This document shows positions 10,759 to 22,380 of a DNA stretch of 64,000 nt, one piece after another (within the stretch, counting starts at the first letter, position 1; every line of letters starts with the position of its first letter). This stretch comes from Sambucus nigra. Lineage: Eukaryota > Streptophyta > Magnoliopsida > Dipsacales > Adoxaceae. The notes beneath the pieces are model-generated. The model did not search any database. It was not told the DNA's origin and was given only the letters and a program-made list of their open reading frames with translations. The stretch lies in NCBI GenBank assembly GCA_949130495.1, contig OX422222.1:276882109-276946108 (forward strand). Direction: 5' to 3'. The position numbers were made by a program, and so were the translations under genes.

Positions 10759-13700
10759 GGTTGTGGTTGTGGTTGTGGGGTGGGGGGGAGTAGAGAACCT
10801 TACCATTATAAGAGGGTAATCCTGGTGGCCATGGTCGCTTCAGTCTGAGGGGAAACGGGGATGGATACATGGGGAATGTCGTTAAAGGCTCAATCTCCCA
10901 CAAGGATACTCTTGGTTGCCTCTCCCCAGCTGTAGACTCATCCCAACCCACCTTCATTCACCAAGTCAAAGTATAGTTTTTTTATCAACCAATATGTGCA
11001 GTTGAGAAACAAAAAAATAATCTAAAAATTATAGAAAAGTCAATGAACCTTTACTGAGCGCCAATGCGAATTTGGCCACCGAGCAGGATCCAAGTCACAT
11101 ATTCCCGTTATTGTGCCCATATAGCTAAAATAAACATAAATATCAGATGTCTACTTGGAACACATACAAGAAAGAGTTCTTTATAACAAAACAAAAAGAA
11201 AAGAAAGCACTGCAGGTTAGTAGAAAGCCGTAACGTACTTTACAAAAATAAGAACAATGAGTAACCCAAACATTTGTTCCTACTGAGTATGAACGCATAT
11301 AAGAAATAGTTCTTTATAACAAAACAAACGGAAAAGAAAGCACTGCCGGCTAGATAAAAGCCGTAAAGATTAAAAAAATAAAAAAAGAACAATGACTAAC
11401 CCAACCCAAACATTTGTGCCTACTAAGTAGGAACAAAATATTTTTATTATATGTAAAAGAATATCAACTGTTGGCAATATAAGAATACAATTCAAAGGGG
11501 AAAAAATACAATATTATCATAATTATCTTCATAAAATGTTTCAAACCTACCGACGGACACTTGATTCTTCTGTTTCAAACAGCATCCGAAAGCGCATGCC
11601 AACAGAAACTCGAGTATGATAGACAGCTTTAAAATACTTGGCCAGAGAGATGACAAATTCTGATGGACTGGCCCTGAAATTTAACCTATATTACGATATA
11701 ATGAAGACTTCAGAAAGATTAATTCCGCCAACAATCATGCAAACAGTACCTTGGGTTATAAAATATGGTGAATCGGCTATTAGTTGCAGCTGCATGAGCT
11801 GCAGCAGCAAGAAGCCCCAAGTGCATGCTGTCACTTGATAAAACTGAAGAAGGCATTACTGTTTGAGGTCGATTAGAACGTCTTATACCGAGTAGCAATT
11901 GATTCTTTTCATTCCTGATGGAAGAAAATAACAAGTCAGTTTAATGTTGACTAGATAAATATAGCTTATGGTAACAGATGATACTATATTACATTGATCT
12001 CCCTTCTTGTTTGTTATAATCACAGAAATTCCCTTGATCGTTGAAAATATTACATTGGCATCCCCTCTTGTTTCAAATATTACACCCGCCCTTATTTTGT
12101 TTTTGCAATACCTGTTACCAAGTTATCCCTGGTGCAAGGGTAGTGAGTGTACAAATTACAAAACAATAGGAGGTTAGTGGAATATTTCCAACAAAAGAGG
12201 AAAAGGATGAATATTTACAGCAAGGGTGCTATCCGTTAATATGTAGATCAACAAGAATAGGAGGTTCCTGTGATATTACCCCTTTCTAAGAATAGAAGAA
12301 ATCATTAATCTAAAACTCTTTATTGAACCGATTCAGCAAGTATATTATATTTTTCCAACATTAATTTAGCACATAATCAGCTAACCATGAACTCTCATAC
12401 ATGTTAACTATTTTCATTTTTTTTAACTCAATGTCACATCTTTCATTGACCATCCAAGATTGTTAATAAATCAATTTGAAGAATCTATTAAACCCAAAAG
12501 ATCATTATTTTATATCATGTATCTATTTATCCAAAACACAAGGAAAAATGACACGAGAGATGGGCAACACACACAAAACAAAAAATTAAACCACGCTGAT
12601 AGCCTACCATATGAAAAGGACTGAATCTCCAGCAACAAGTCTTTTTGCGCTTACAAACACACTCCACCCTGTTGTAAGAAGATGCCTCTTGGGCTGGCCT
12701 GTATTATTAATAAAACCAGTTACTGCTAAGAAAGTTGGTATCCTAGAGGAAAAAAAATCCCAAAATTGTTGATAGGCCCAAAAAAATAAATTTCATTTAA
12801 AGATCTGTGGCTTCCAGCAGGGATTTCAATTATGAACAAAACTAGAGGACCTAAAAATTTAGATTTATAACTTCAAATTTTAAAAAAAAGTCATACCCAG
12901 TGCACTAGGCTCCCGCTTAACTGCAGGGTCTGGGAGAAGCGGATGTCGGCTGGCCTTACCCCCATATATATATATATATATGGAGAGGCTGCTCCCATGT
13001 ATTGAACCCGAGACCAACCGTAGCTTCAAATTTTACAGTTGTTAAATTTAATTTTGGATGCTCAGGAGATATAAAAAAAACAAAAATCAAAACTTAACAA
13101 TAATATCATTTAATAGAAACCACATGCTTTTTTACTGAAACCTAAAGAAACATTTCATTGCATCTTATGATAATAAAAGTCAATTGCGTGCTCATTATGT
13201 TCAAGCACCAAATTGTTTCACTGTTCAAACTGCAAATATATGCTAACTGAGAGTGACATATCAAGGACGTAATATACTTTTTAGAAGAAATAAGTCTTGC
13301 TAGAAAACTCACCACGAAATATATGTCTGAATTTCCATTCATTATCGTGTAAATCCCTTGCAATTAACTCTTGAGCTGGAGGTTGCAGGGAGAAGTCCTG
13401 TAGGTCAAGAGTGCAGTTTTTAAATACACGGATTCAAGTGAAGGGACATCTCATAAACTGAATGCAAATGTTATCAGATCAAAAAAAAAAAAAAAAAAAA
13501 AAAAACAACTTCGTAGTAGCCAAAATGATTTACCAGCGGAGGGAACACTTTTTCAGCTGCACGACGAGGAACTGAAAATCCACCATGAGTACTAGTGTCA
13601 CTTGCCGTCAATGTTTTACAGAAGTAATTCGTAGGCTGTTTGCTGGGAACACCAAGATCTGCTGGAAGGAAGGCCTCTTTTTGTTCTTGCTACAGAAAAA

Positions 13701-16284
13701 ATTGCTCACGAAAATAAACTGAATATTGAATCAGATCTTACATTCCGTTTAGATTAAAAAATTTAAGAGAAGGGAAATTAGAGAGGAATTAGGTAGCATG
13801 TGTTTGGATTGACATATACAAATGGGAAGGAAGGGAAACAGAGATTCTAATTAAATTTCCTTCCCAAAATGAGAGTAAAACACGGGAACGGAAAAGCATT
13901 TGATTAAATTTTATAACCCTATTCATATTGACGGAGAATAAAATTGACATCTATATAAAAGGATATACAGGAAACATAAACTATATTTTCTTCTTTTTAT
14001 TATTCACCTTCTCCGAACAAGAACCCTTTCCTTACTATTTTTTTAAAATAGCAATGAGTTTTAGCACTATCTTTTCCTTTCTTTCTATGAATTCTTTCAT
14101 TTCCTTTCCTCGTGTGAATCCAAATGGAGTGTTAAATCAAGAGAGAGTAACATACTGGGTTCAGGGGTTGCAAGGTCATTTGAGCATAAACCTCATCTGT
14201 TTCCACATCAGCCTGAAGTAAACAATCCCGATGTCTCTCAATACCAGGCTGTGAAAATATTTTGAACCACAAAACAAAACTACAGTTGCTTACATGCATG
14301 GTCAAATTGTGAAGCTGACAGATGAGTTGTGGAGGTAAGCTTGGGTAGTTGGGGATATGAGCATCCACTTCCTTGTTTGTTGATGCAGCAACCTATTTAC
14401 AATGAAATAAGAATTACAGGATACTGAAACCTATATCATCAGCAACTTTATTTTAATGAGTATGTAACATCCTCCGGCACATAGAAGTGACCACATTGAT
14501 TCAACTCCTAATATTAGAATTATAACAATATAATTTCAGGAAAAGTGAAAATTATACACTTGAAATATTGGTAGTTTAATCGGGGAAAAAAAGCCTGAAC
14601 TATATATTTTGTAAAGAACTCCCTCTAGGAACTTTTTAGAGACGTTTTGCCGTAGGGGGTCTTTGCAACAAAACTCATACTTTAGTGGGTACATTAAAAA
14701 TAATTGTTGCAAAAATTAACACTGCATAGTTCAAACAGTGTTTTTACACTTCACCCCTCAATTTTAGACAGGCACCAAGAAATATACAAACAGCTTAAAT
14801 TATAGGTCACCGCTATACTAGGAACCAATAGTGCGTAATTACAAAGATTTGGAAAACTGCTAATTTCTATAAAAAAGTTGGAAGAAGAATGAAAAAAGAG
14901 ACGGATAGTGAGATGCTCTCTTAGTTTTCGGATTTCCATGAAATCCAATTCTTTGGGGGATGGATAAGAATTGGATTCCATGGAAACCCAAAAACTAAGA
15001 GAACGCTTACAAAGCCACTCATCTATTTTCCGCTCTTTTTTCAACTTCTTATAAAAATAAATTATCAATAAAAAATACGTTGTAACTAAAAGCATGCTAT
15101 AAAGAAAGATAGGTGGGAAAAGGCTCCCAGCTCAAGGAATTGAACACTTCAAATGCTTTAGAAGGGAGCTGGCAGCTTCAACTGCCTATTTATCATTGAT
15201 TGTAAACTATGTAATAGAAAAAATGGATATTCGTCCGGATATGCATTCATCATTGTATTTAGCTGAACACTAAAACCTTCAGCTCATAATTAAGCAAAAC
15301 CGGGTCCAATTTGAATGCGTAGGCACTGGCATATGATAGGATCATGAATATGATGTTAACGAGGGGTGTGGGGGAGAAACATTCTAAGCTCCCCACAATC
15401 CCCATACCTCAAGAATACTGGTATATCACTATCGAATCACTAAGTTTTCAAGTAAAAAGGCCGGAGACGATAAATATAAAAAACAAATACACAGAGTATA
15501 TGATTACATGAGATAAAACTTAAAATCTTAAAGCAGTGAACATCCTATACTAAAACCACATAAACTAACCTGCTCGCTATGACCCTGAGGAAAGTATACC
15601 ACGCGGCTTCCAACAGCAGGTAGGGAAACAAGAGGACCCGCACATGCATGCCAAAGCTCAGAATTTAGACATCTCTTCTCCCCTGCAAATTGAATTCCCC
15701 ACAATGTAAATTTTCAAGGCAAACACATTTGAGGGTACAAAATCTGGATCATAACACTCCACTTGAGAAGGGAAAAAAATGACTTGACTAATTCCATCTC
15801 AGTGTCTTTCGTGAAGTCAAATACATGGTAAAGCCTGAAGTTACTAAAATATGGTAAAATCCCTCTCTTATTGTAAGAATGTAATGTCCTGTTACTTGAA
15901 GCCTTGAAGAAGAGGATTTGACAACCCCAAAAACTAAAAAAAGTGGGGAAAGATTGAAAACCAGAAAAATAGTGGATTTATACAAATCTCATATCATAAT
16001 CATAAAGCATCAAGAATTCAGCCAAAACCATAACATATTGCTGCAGTTAGTGATGAAAAAATATTATAACACAAATAAAATACATAAATCCTTAAATAAA
16101 ATCACTAATTATATATACTCCAAGAAAGAAATATTATTACTTGTCCAGTATAACTTACAGCCTTGCAAGATGAAGAAGCAGAAGATGGAACACAAAAAGA
16201 AAGCAAACTTACAAGCATTACCAAATATAAAAGCAACATACCTTCAGGAGACTGGTGATTAAAGCCAACAGAAGAGAGTCTCAT
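7527..16284 (-). CDS. ARF6: Auxin response factor 6-like transcription factor (14 exons, 897 aa)
   Basis: Nuclear transcription factor that binds auxin response elements and activates auxin-responsive genes. Coding exons, 5' to 3' on the minus strand: 16284-16242, 15682-15570, 14392-14294, 14212-14156, 13689-13534, 13397-13313, 12698-12608, 11914-11750, 11673-11551, 11124-11049, 10951-10804, 10306-9159, 8858-8668, 7725-7527. All introns are GT-AG and every phase joins, giving 2,694 nt. The start reads [20 protein letters not shown]. The B3 DNA-binding domain spans about residues 127-228 ([19 protein letters not shown]), the ARF ancillary domain about 252-360, a Gln-rich activation region about 387-767, and a C-terminal PB1 domain about 768-870 with FVKVYK and [15 protein letters not shown]. 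It ends SVGSLDY. The Gln-rich middle marks an activator ARF. Length and N-terminus fit ARF6 better than the shorter ARF8. Regulation by miR167 is expected (site in exon 13). The frame is intact, so it is probably functional. Confidence 0.95.
8050..8156. mobile_element. Possible Stowaway-type MITE fragment in ARF intron 13
   Basis: The end 'acggagggagta' at 8,145-8,156 is the complement of the common Stowaway terminus TACTCCCTCCGT. The adjacent 'aattcagaacggaggg' and repeated 'aaaagtggact/aaaagcggact' phrases are typical of such ends. I could not find the opposite terminus, so this is at most a fragment. Confidence 0.35.
8719..8739 (-). promoter_or_regulatory. miR167 target site in ARF exon 13
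   Basis: On the plus strand this reads like mature miR167 with a central block AAGCTGCCAGC identical (8,721-8,731), then one mismatch and TGATCT. The minus-strand mRNA therefore carries the complementary target, the known conserved site of ARF6 and ARF8. It lies just upstream of the region encoding the PB1 acidic motif. Cleavage is inferred from family knowledge. Confidence 0.9.
9888..9966 (-). repeat. Coding hexanucleotide repeats (QS and QA) in ARF exon 12
   Basis: Tandem GACTGG units (about 9,895-9,930) followed by GCCTGG units (about 9,936-9,966) on plus encode Gln-Ser and Gln-Ala dipeptide runs in the activation region. Unit length is a multiple of three, so copy changes keep the frame. 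Confidence 0.9.
10642..10796. repeat. Compound microsatellite in ARF intron 11
   Basis: Successive arrays of (TTA)n, (CA)n, (TA)n, (TTGTGG)n and a G-run. The long ORFs that cross it on both strands are artefacts of the repeats. The minus-strand ORF also includes real exon 11 (10,804-10,951). Confidence 0.95.
11156..11430. repeat. Diverged tandem duplication in ARF intron 9
   Basis: Two copies of about 125-140 bp share 'agttctttataacaaaacaaa..gaaaagaaagcactgc' (starts near 11,176 and 11,298) and 'acccaaacatttgt.cctact'. They lie wholly inside the intron. Confidence 0.75.
11985..12290. mobile_element. Foldback/MITE-like repeat in ARF intron 7
   Basis: Imperfect inverted arms: the left arm carries 'catcccctcttgtttcaaatatta' and 'ctcccttcttgttt'; the right carries 'ggaatatttccaacaaaagagg' and 'aacaagaataggaggtt'. 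The arms are rich in 'atattac'. No coding capacity. The family is not identified. Confidence 0.4.
12888..13020 (-). mobile_element. Au-type SINE fragment in ARF intron 6
   Basis: Read on minus it has a B-box-like GGTTCAATAC, then 'gggagcagcctctcc', '(g)taaggccagccgacatccg', 'ccagaccctgcagttaagcg' and the terminal 'gcctagtgcactgggta' followed by a T-run. This matches the tail of the plant Au SINE family as I know it. The 5' end with the A box is not clear. A short (TA)n interrupts it. Confidence 0.75.
14863..15058. mobile_element. Inverted-repeat hairpin in ARF intron 2
   Basis: The arms 'ggatttccatgaaatccaat' (about 14,930) and 'attggattccatggaaaccc' (about 14,970) are inverted copies around a short loop. 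Pairing extends outward through 'ctcttagtttt/aaaactaagag', 'gacggatagtgag/actcatctattttccgctc' and 'aaaaaagttg/caacttcttata'. It is probably a MITE; each arm is about 90 nt. Confidence 0.7.
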
Positions 16285-16358
16285 TGTGTCAGACTTTTAA
16301 CAGTACCTTTGTAACAACGAAATTTAGAGCCACAAAAAAGCAGACCAAAAACTAGTTA

Positions 16359-16445
16359 CTAACCCCCCCAACAACTCACCATAAAATTACCCAAAACAAA
16401 AAAGAAAAATGTCAAAAACTCCCCCTTTTCACCCAAAATCACCAT
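16359..16445 (-). CDS. Candidate upstream ORF (28 aa) in the ARF leader
   Basis: ATG at 16,445 to TAG at 16,359, reading MVILGEKGEFLTFFF and onward. It overlaps another uORF in a different frame. It counts only if transcription starts upstream of 16,445, which the sequence alone does not show. Confidence 0.3.
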   Translation of the reverse strand: MVILGEKGEFLTFFFFVLGNFMVSCWGG

Positions 16446-16515
16446 AATACCACCTTCTCTTTGCTGTCACAACCAACCCATCTCTTGCAAATTTAGTCCC
16501 AAACACAACCTTCAT
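16429..16515 (-). CDS. Candidate upstream ORF (28 aa) in the ARF leader
   Basis: ATG at 16,515 to TGA at 16,429, beginning MKVVFGTKFARDGL. Shorter candidates lie farther upstream: a 15-codon ORF from the ATG near 16,614 and an 18-codon ORF near 16,670. Conservation in relatives would be needed to call any of them functional. Confidence 0.3.
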   Translation of the reverse strand: MKVVFGTKFARDGLVVTAKRRWYYGDFG

Positions 16516-17066
16516 ATGAAGGTAATGAGCCCCCACCCCCACCCCCACCTCCCTTTAAAATATATCCTCAACCAAAACCAATTCCACTACAAAACACTAA
16601 AGATTTCAGCTTCATCAGCTCCAGATCCTCTTTCCCCAATCCCAAACGAACCAATCTCTAACTAAGTACATTTCAGATCTCACCTTCACACCCAAACAAA
16701 ACCCAAGTTTTAAATCAGCTCATAAATCAAGCATATTCAAAATGGGATCTTGGATAGGAAAAAATAATTAAAAAGAGAAACTTGGAAATGGGATATGCAG
16801 AGAAGTATAAATTAAATGTATATGTGGCAAGGAGTGGGAAAGAGAGAGTTGAAGTGTAAAAATAAACTAGGGTTGTGTGTGATACAGTTACTAGTAATGG
16901 AAATGGAAAAGGTACAGAGTGATAACAACACTGGATGGCTCTGCTTGTGCTTCTTAAGCTAGGGACTGCTTTTTTTACTACTTTCTAGACAGAGAAACGC
17001 TGATTCTAGTTTTGATGATTTATTTTTATCTTTATCTTTAGATATAGAAGGAGAGTGTGTATATAT

Positions 17067-17636
17067 TAGGGGTGTTCAAAAAACCGACTGGATCGAACCG
17101 AACCGAGCCGAACCGATCCTATTTTTTCGGTCTTTTTTCATAATCGGTTCGGTATCGGTTTATTTTTTGGATGAACCGATCTAGTCGGTCCAGTCCACGG
17201 TTTACAATTTTAAAAACCCCGTTAGGACCGACCCGGACCGACACTATATAAAATAATATATTTTTACATATATATATATATATGTAATATATAAGATAAA
17301 TAAATAATAAAAGTATATACTTTAATATTTGATTAGTTTAAATTATAGTTTAATCTAATAGTAGGTATGTTTTAATTGCAAATTTTAATATTTTTTAGTT
17401 TTTAATGTTTGGAAAAAATAGACTCGGGTATATTTGTATATTATAAATGATGTAATTCATTAATGTGAGGACCGACGGGTTAGACCGGACCGACCGGTTA
17501 AAAAATCGAACCGACTAGGGTCGGTTAACCGACATTATCGGTCCGGTCTTGGTCCATTTTTTTAGAGGACCGACCAAGTCGGTCTGGTCCAAAAAAAATG
17601 TTAAAACCGAACCGGACCGGACCGCGAACACCCCTA
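17067..17636. mobile_element. hAT-like MITE with 8-bp target duplication
   Basis: Terminal inverted repeats TAGGGGTGTTC and GAACACCCCTA bound 570 bp. The direct repeat GTATATAT lies at 17,059-17,066 and 17,637-17,644. The interior is full of self-complementary CCGAACCG/CGGTTCGG and CCGGACCG motifs near both ends and codes for nothing. Eight-base duplications and these ends suit a non-autonomous hAT relative. The duplication is low-complexity, which slightly weakens it. Confidence 0.8.
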
Positions 17637-17644
17637 GTATATAT

Positions 17645-19442
17645 ATATTTCTTTCGGGTGTAATTACCTATTTGCCCTGCAATTCGAGTTAGTCGTGTGA
17701 TTTTCGGATCGCATGAATATTTATTTGAGTATAAATTTTTGGTACTCTTAAATTTATATAAGCTAATTGTGTCAAGTTCGGATCATTTCGAATTATTACC
17801 ATAAACAGATTATCGTGTCAAAAATTATCACCCCTATCTAAAATATATGAAATCTAGGAAGCCTCATTTTTGTTTCCTGTTTCATCTTACTCCTACATAT
17901 CCCATTAAAATGCTTGTTTTTTTATATCCCAAATTAATATCGTGCTCTTTATTTAAAACGTAATTAACAAAATAAATTTTATGACAATAAATAAGTTTTT
18001 ATCCTAGTCATTGATTAAGTAGATTATTAAAAATCATCGTTTTTAAATAGCGACTATTAATTTATGATGAAAATAATACTAATTATATAAATCATTGCAA
18101 TTTTGTATGGGTAATTAAAGTATCTTCAATAGTAGTATCAAATTTAAACTTAGAGCATGTTTAGTAGACACATTTATTGCTATACATAAATAATTTTTCT
18201 CATTCCTGCTTTTTAAGGGGATTTGTCTTGAAAAAGTTATTCCGCTTACAATAATATACTTATTCGTTTCATAGCAAGGGATAAAAAAATCTTGGTAATT
18301 ACCTCGCTTCCAAAGAAAATTTTGTCTCATCAAAATGTACATTATCTAGTGATACCTTAATGTAAGTTGAAAAAAATTCTAAGGTGAATAAACTTTATCA
18401 AACGTACCAAAGAACAGAAAATTAGAAAGATTATGCATTTTACATGGTAAATAAGGCTATCGAACAAACCATTAAAAAAATATATACGCATAAATAGTCA
18501 GAGATAATTAATGCAAAACCCAATTTGTATCCATACGCTAAATTGTAAATTCCTGTGAATGAAAAAAGAAAACCTATGCACCTAATTTTAAAAAAAGAAA
18601 AAGAAAAAAAAATCGTGGAATTGTTATGCGTCAAACTATGATGCATATAAAAGTATTTTTTTTCTTAATCTATCCTAAAATTATGGGCACAAACGCATGA
18701 TAATTTATACTCTCTTTGGCATACATCAATTGTTGTCATTTGAAAATAAAAATAATTTTGAAACAGCAACAAAAAAATAATGGCGCGTTTTTATGAGATT
18801 TACGTGAGAGAGCAAATCTAGTGGTTTAAAACTAAACCTCCATGGTGCATCAAAAGTGGAGGGAAGGTGTTTATGATGGGTTGCAGTTGCAGTATAGACT
18901 ATAGTGTGCTCTCTACCATCGTAAAACCGGTGGGGGTAGGTGCATCATGTAGGTAGGCTAGTAAGCACCACTCGTTTTAGTGGGCCAAATGTTCAGGTAC
19001 TGAAATTATATGAAGGTTGGTTGGGATATGGGCCAATGGAAGCCCATCTAAGATTGACAATGATTGATAGTTTGTTGCATTGTGCTCCTAGGCCCAGCTT
19101 ACTACTTGACTATTCAATCAACCTCATTTAAAAGCCATGAAATTGGCGAGGTAAAAACCAAAAAAAGTCGGTAGCCATCAGTTTACCACAAAAAATTGTT
19201 GTAACCGTAACCTTTTTTTGGAAGGAAAATTTTGTCATTTTTTTTTTTTGTCTAATGATATTACATAAGCAAATTCATCTTATTTTTTTATTTTTCAAAA
19301 AGTAGCTCGTCTATGTTTGCAATATTTTTTCTGGTGAGGGTGTTTTAGAATTTAGTCTTTTGGGGGTTTAAGGAACTTTTTTATTTGTTTGTTTGTAGGG
19401 AATGGAGTTTAGGTTTTTATGGGTTTTTCGTTTAGGGTTCAG

Positions 19443-19473
<31 letters not shown>

Positions 19474-20069
19474 TTTAAGGTTTAGATTGTAGGATTAATG
19501 GGGTTTGGGGGTATAGGTTTTAGCCTTTTTTTTTTAATTTCTTTTTGCTTAATTTGTAGTGACGGTTCAGGATTTTAGATAAAATAAGAGAGAGTATATT
19601 GGAGTGTTTATATGGTGAGTAAATTTTTAAAACAAAAGAAAAAGCTTGAACTAAATATTAAAATTTTAAAAAAAATGTTAAAGGACTCTCGGTTAATTGT
19701 TCCATTTTCTTTTACAAAGTCTCCAAACTATCAAAATTTGTTAAATTTTAAACAAAATATGATTAAGTGTAAAAGTTAAACAAGATAACAAATTAATATG
19801 AATATTCTTACTGATAAAACTTTGTAAACTCAATTTAGTCATGGTGCCATCATTACTATTAGTCACTAGTTTTCTTTAAAGTTTTTTTTTCTATATATAT
19901 TTTATGTAATTTGTTTCTTAAACGGTATAAATATTTTTGTAAAGATGTCACTTCTTTGTATTTTAAAAAGATGTCAAATGTTACATGAATAAATGTAAAT
20001 TAATATACACATCTGAATGAATATTTCTAAAAAGAAAAAAGAAAGTCACTCATAATGTTAAAAATATGA
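17645..20069. other. AT-rich intergenic DNA
   Basis: No protein family, RNA gene or clear repeat recognised. It includes T-runs near 19,230 and 19,442 and a short (GT)n at 19,461. Short ORFs at 18,115, 18,440 and 18,940 lack recognisable features. Confidence 0.5.
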
Positions 20070-20382
20070 GTTCGTACAAATGAACCTTTAAAACCCCTCG
20101 CTTATTCAAAGTCACCTCATGTACCATAACACCCATGAATATCTTGCTCAACTTGGAACAACTTCTTATTACTTGAATATGAGGAGCGTAGAACATCTCT
20201 TGTATAGTTGCTTCAACCTCTACCATACCAATAAGATCGTTTCGTGCAGAAGGAGAAGTTAATTTCTTTATACAATAATCTGCAAGTTCAGATGCACGCC
20301 TACAAATCTCAAGTGCACATCATGCATCTCTAGAAACAGCTACCACCTTTCTTTAAGCATATTATATAGCTTGTTTTTCATC
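20070..20382 (-). pseudogene. ORC1: Origin recognition complex subunit 1 (ORC1) gene fragment
   Basis: The minus strand from 20,382 reads DEKQAI then, past stop codons, RKVVAVSRDA, CALEICRRASELADYCIKK, LIGMVEVEATIQEMFYAPHI and QVIRSCSKLSKIF. This is the part of plant ORC1 that follows the ATPase core (sensor 2 and the start of the winged-helix region). At least three in-frame stops interrupt it. It ends in unrelated text near 20,070, without the rest of the winged helix, and no upstream ATPase motifs are present. It is a dead captured or duplicated piece; functional ORC1 must be elsewhere. The identity rests on recognised motifs, not on a search. Confidence 0.75.
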
Positions 20383-20544
20383 TCAAGTGAAATGAACCGT
20401 GAGAAGTGAAGGGTCAAAACTTACGTGCAATGAGGAGTGAGAAATGAATAGTCAAAACTTAAGTGCAAGGGGGTTGCATCTTATCTAATATCGTGTATGG
20501 AAAATCAACATTTAATTGTAATCAATGTTGTTGCATAAAAATAT

Positions 20545-20573
20545 GTGCGATTAATGATGTTGCCACGTGTCAT
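20545..20573. repeat. First copy of a CACGTG-containing direct repeat
   Basis: 'gtgcgattaatgatgttgcc' followed by 'acgtgtcat'. A near-identical copy lies at 22,694-22,721 in the same orientation. The pair brackets 2.1 kb including the A-rich repeat. Confidence 0.6.
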
Positions 20574-21059
20574 TCCTTAGAGAGTTCACAATTATAAGAT
20601 AAAGATAATCCAACGGCAAATTAGTGTTGATTTTGTGTCATGTATTTCGTGTCAAATTTGAGTCGTGTGAACGTGTTGCGTAATAAATAAATAAATAATC
20701 ACTTAAAACTCTTATATGGATCCCAAGATGCATTAGAGCTTCTGCTTGAAGAGTTCTAGGCACAAATAGTGCAAATTTAAACACCATTCAGCACTAAGCA
20801 TTCCAAAGGCCGTTGTAAAAGCATATGCTACATGGGGTAGCTGCAATATTGCATAAGATATTAATTGACAATAATAGTCCAGAAAAAAAAGAAGATCCTG
20901 CATCCTTATTTTTTGCATTCACATTTGTGCCCAATTTTTTTCGAGGGACTTCTAAACGAATGACGTGTGAAAAATAAGCTAGCACACAGTAATGTGCAAT
21001 AAATTTTAACATTGTTTTTCCATTTTGAGAATTAAAGGAAATAATGTAAGCAAATATTT

Positions 21060-22380
21060 TCAATTTAAAAAAAAACAGATTTCTAATTGATAAAAAAAAA
21101 TTCCAACAAAAAAATAGATTTTCAATTAGAAAAATATATTTCCTATTAAAATTATAAAAATACAAAAAAAATCAACATAAAAATCTGAAAAATATTTTTA
21201 AAAGAACAAAGTAGATTTCCAATTAAAAAAAAATTATAATAAAAAATAGAAAAACATATTCAATAATTACCGAAAATCTGAAAAATATAAAAAAAGGCAG
21301 AAAAAAAATATGGAAAATAAGTAAAAAAATTAAAAAATATTCAATAAATCGAAAAAATATTTTTTAAAAAAACTTGCAAAGTGAATAGAGATTCTAAAAA
21401 GTTTGAAAAAATAATGCAAAATATGAATTTCCAATAACCAAATAGATTTCCAATAACAGTCTGCAACAAACTGAATAAATATTTTATAGAGTGAATAAAT
21501 ATTTTATAGAGTTTGAAAAAATATTGCAGAAAAATCGATTTCCAATAACAAAGTAGATTTCCAATTAAAAACAAATTTCTAATAAAAAATAGAAAAACAT
21601 ATTCAATAATTACCGAAAATCTGAAGAATATATGAAAAGACAGAAAAACAAATAAAAATATTGAAAATACATAAAAAAAAATAAAAAAATATTCAATAAA
21701 TTGAAAAACTATTTTTAAAAAAACTTGCAAACTGAATAAATATTCTAATAAGTTTGAAAAAAATAATGAAAAATATGAATTTCCAATAACAAAATAGATT
21801 TCCAATAAAAAAACAGATTTATAACAAATTCAGGAAAAATATTCAATAATAGCAGAAAATTTGGAATATACAGACAAAGCAGAAAAAAAATATTTAAAAC
21901 AATAAAAAAGAAAATCAATTTCCAAAAATAAAACATCTAATCTTGATTAAAAAAACATAAAAAATAGTATTGATAAAACATTTCTTGCAAAAAAAATATT
22001 GTTTTCATCCGAAAAATTATTTCTAGCAAAATAAAAATGATTTCCATAAAAGATAAATTTTATCTAGAAAAAATGTTTTCTGATTGTTAAAAAACTATCA
22101 TCAAATCTCAGGGAAAAAAAAGAAAAAAAACTTCATCCAACAATCTATAAAAATCTAAAAATTTGGACTAAAATACATTAACCTCAAAAAGCCAAATCTC
22201 CCGAAATCAATAAAAAAATATTTTCTAGAAAAATTAAAATAATTTTCTATAGAAAAAAAATAATTTTTAACCTAAAAAACTATTTTCTAATAGATAAAAC
22301 ACTATCATCAAATTTCATGAAAAAAGAAAGATCAACAAACAAAAACAATACATTAAAACCCATCAAATCTATAAAAATCA
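21060..22380. repeat. A-rich degenerate tandem repeat
   Basis: Plus-strand A-rich DNA with recurring 'aatttccaataac', 'atattcaataa' and 'aaaaacttgcaaa.tgaata' phrases. A clear duplicated unit of about 343 bp is anchored by 'attcaataattaccgaaaatctgaa' at 21,258 and 21,601. Farther right the repeat decays into shorter 'ttttctag..aaaaa' phrases. T-rich ORFs on minus are artefacts. Confidence 0.7.

Larger units (their letters stand above)
16285..17058 (-). promoter_or_regulatory. Leader and proximal promoter of the ARF gene
   Basis: Upstream of the ARF ATG the minus strand is pyrimidine-rich with several short upstream ORFs, as in ARF leaders. I could not fix a TATA box or transcription start. 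The upstream edge is bounded by a MITE at 17,067. Confidence 0.5.

Noticed and set aside
10595..10819. ORF rich in Tyr and Val
   Set aside because: Translation of the intron 11 microsatellite.
14863..15058. Hairpin as a microRNA gene
   Set aside because: Arms are too long and too evenly paired and no known miRNA sequence was recognised; a MITE is simpler.
21341..21936. Phe/Leu-rich minus ORFs that look like membrane proteins
   Set aside because: They are translations of A-rich repeat DNA; the hydrophobicity comes from poly-T codons.
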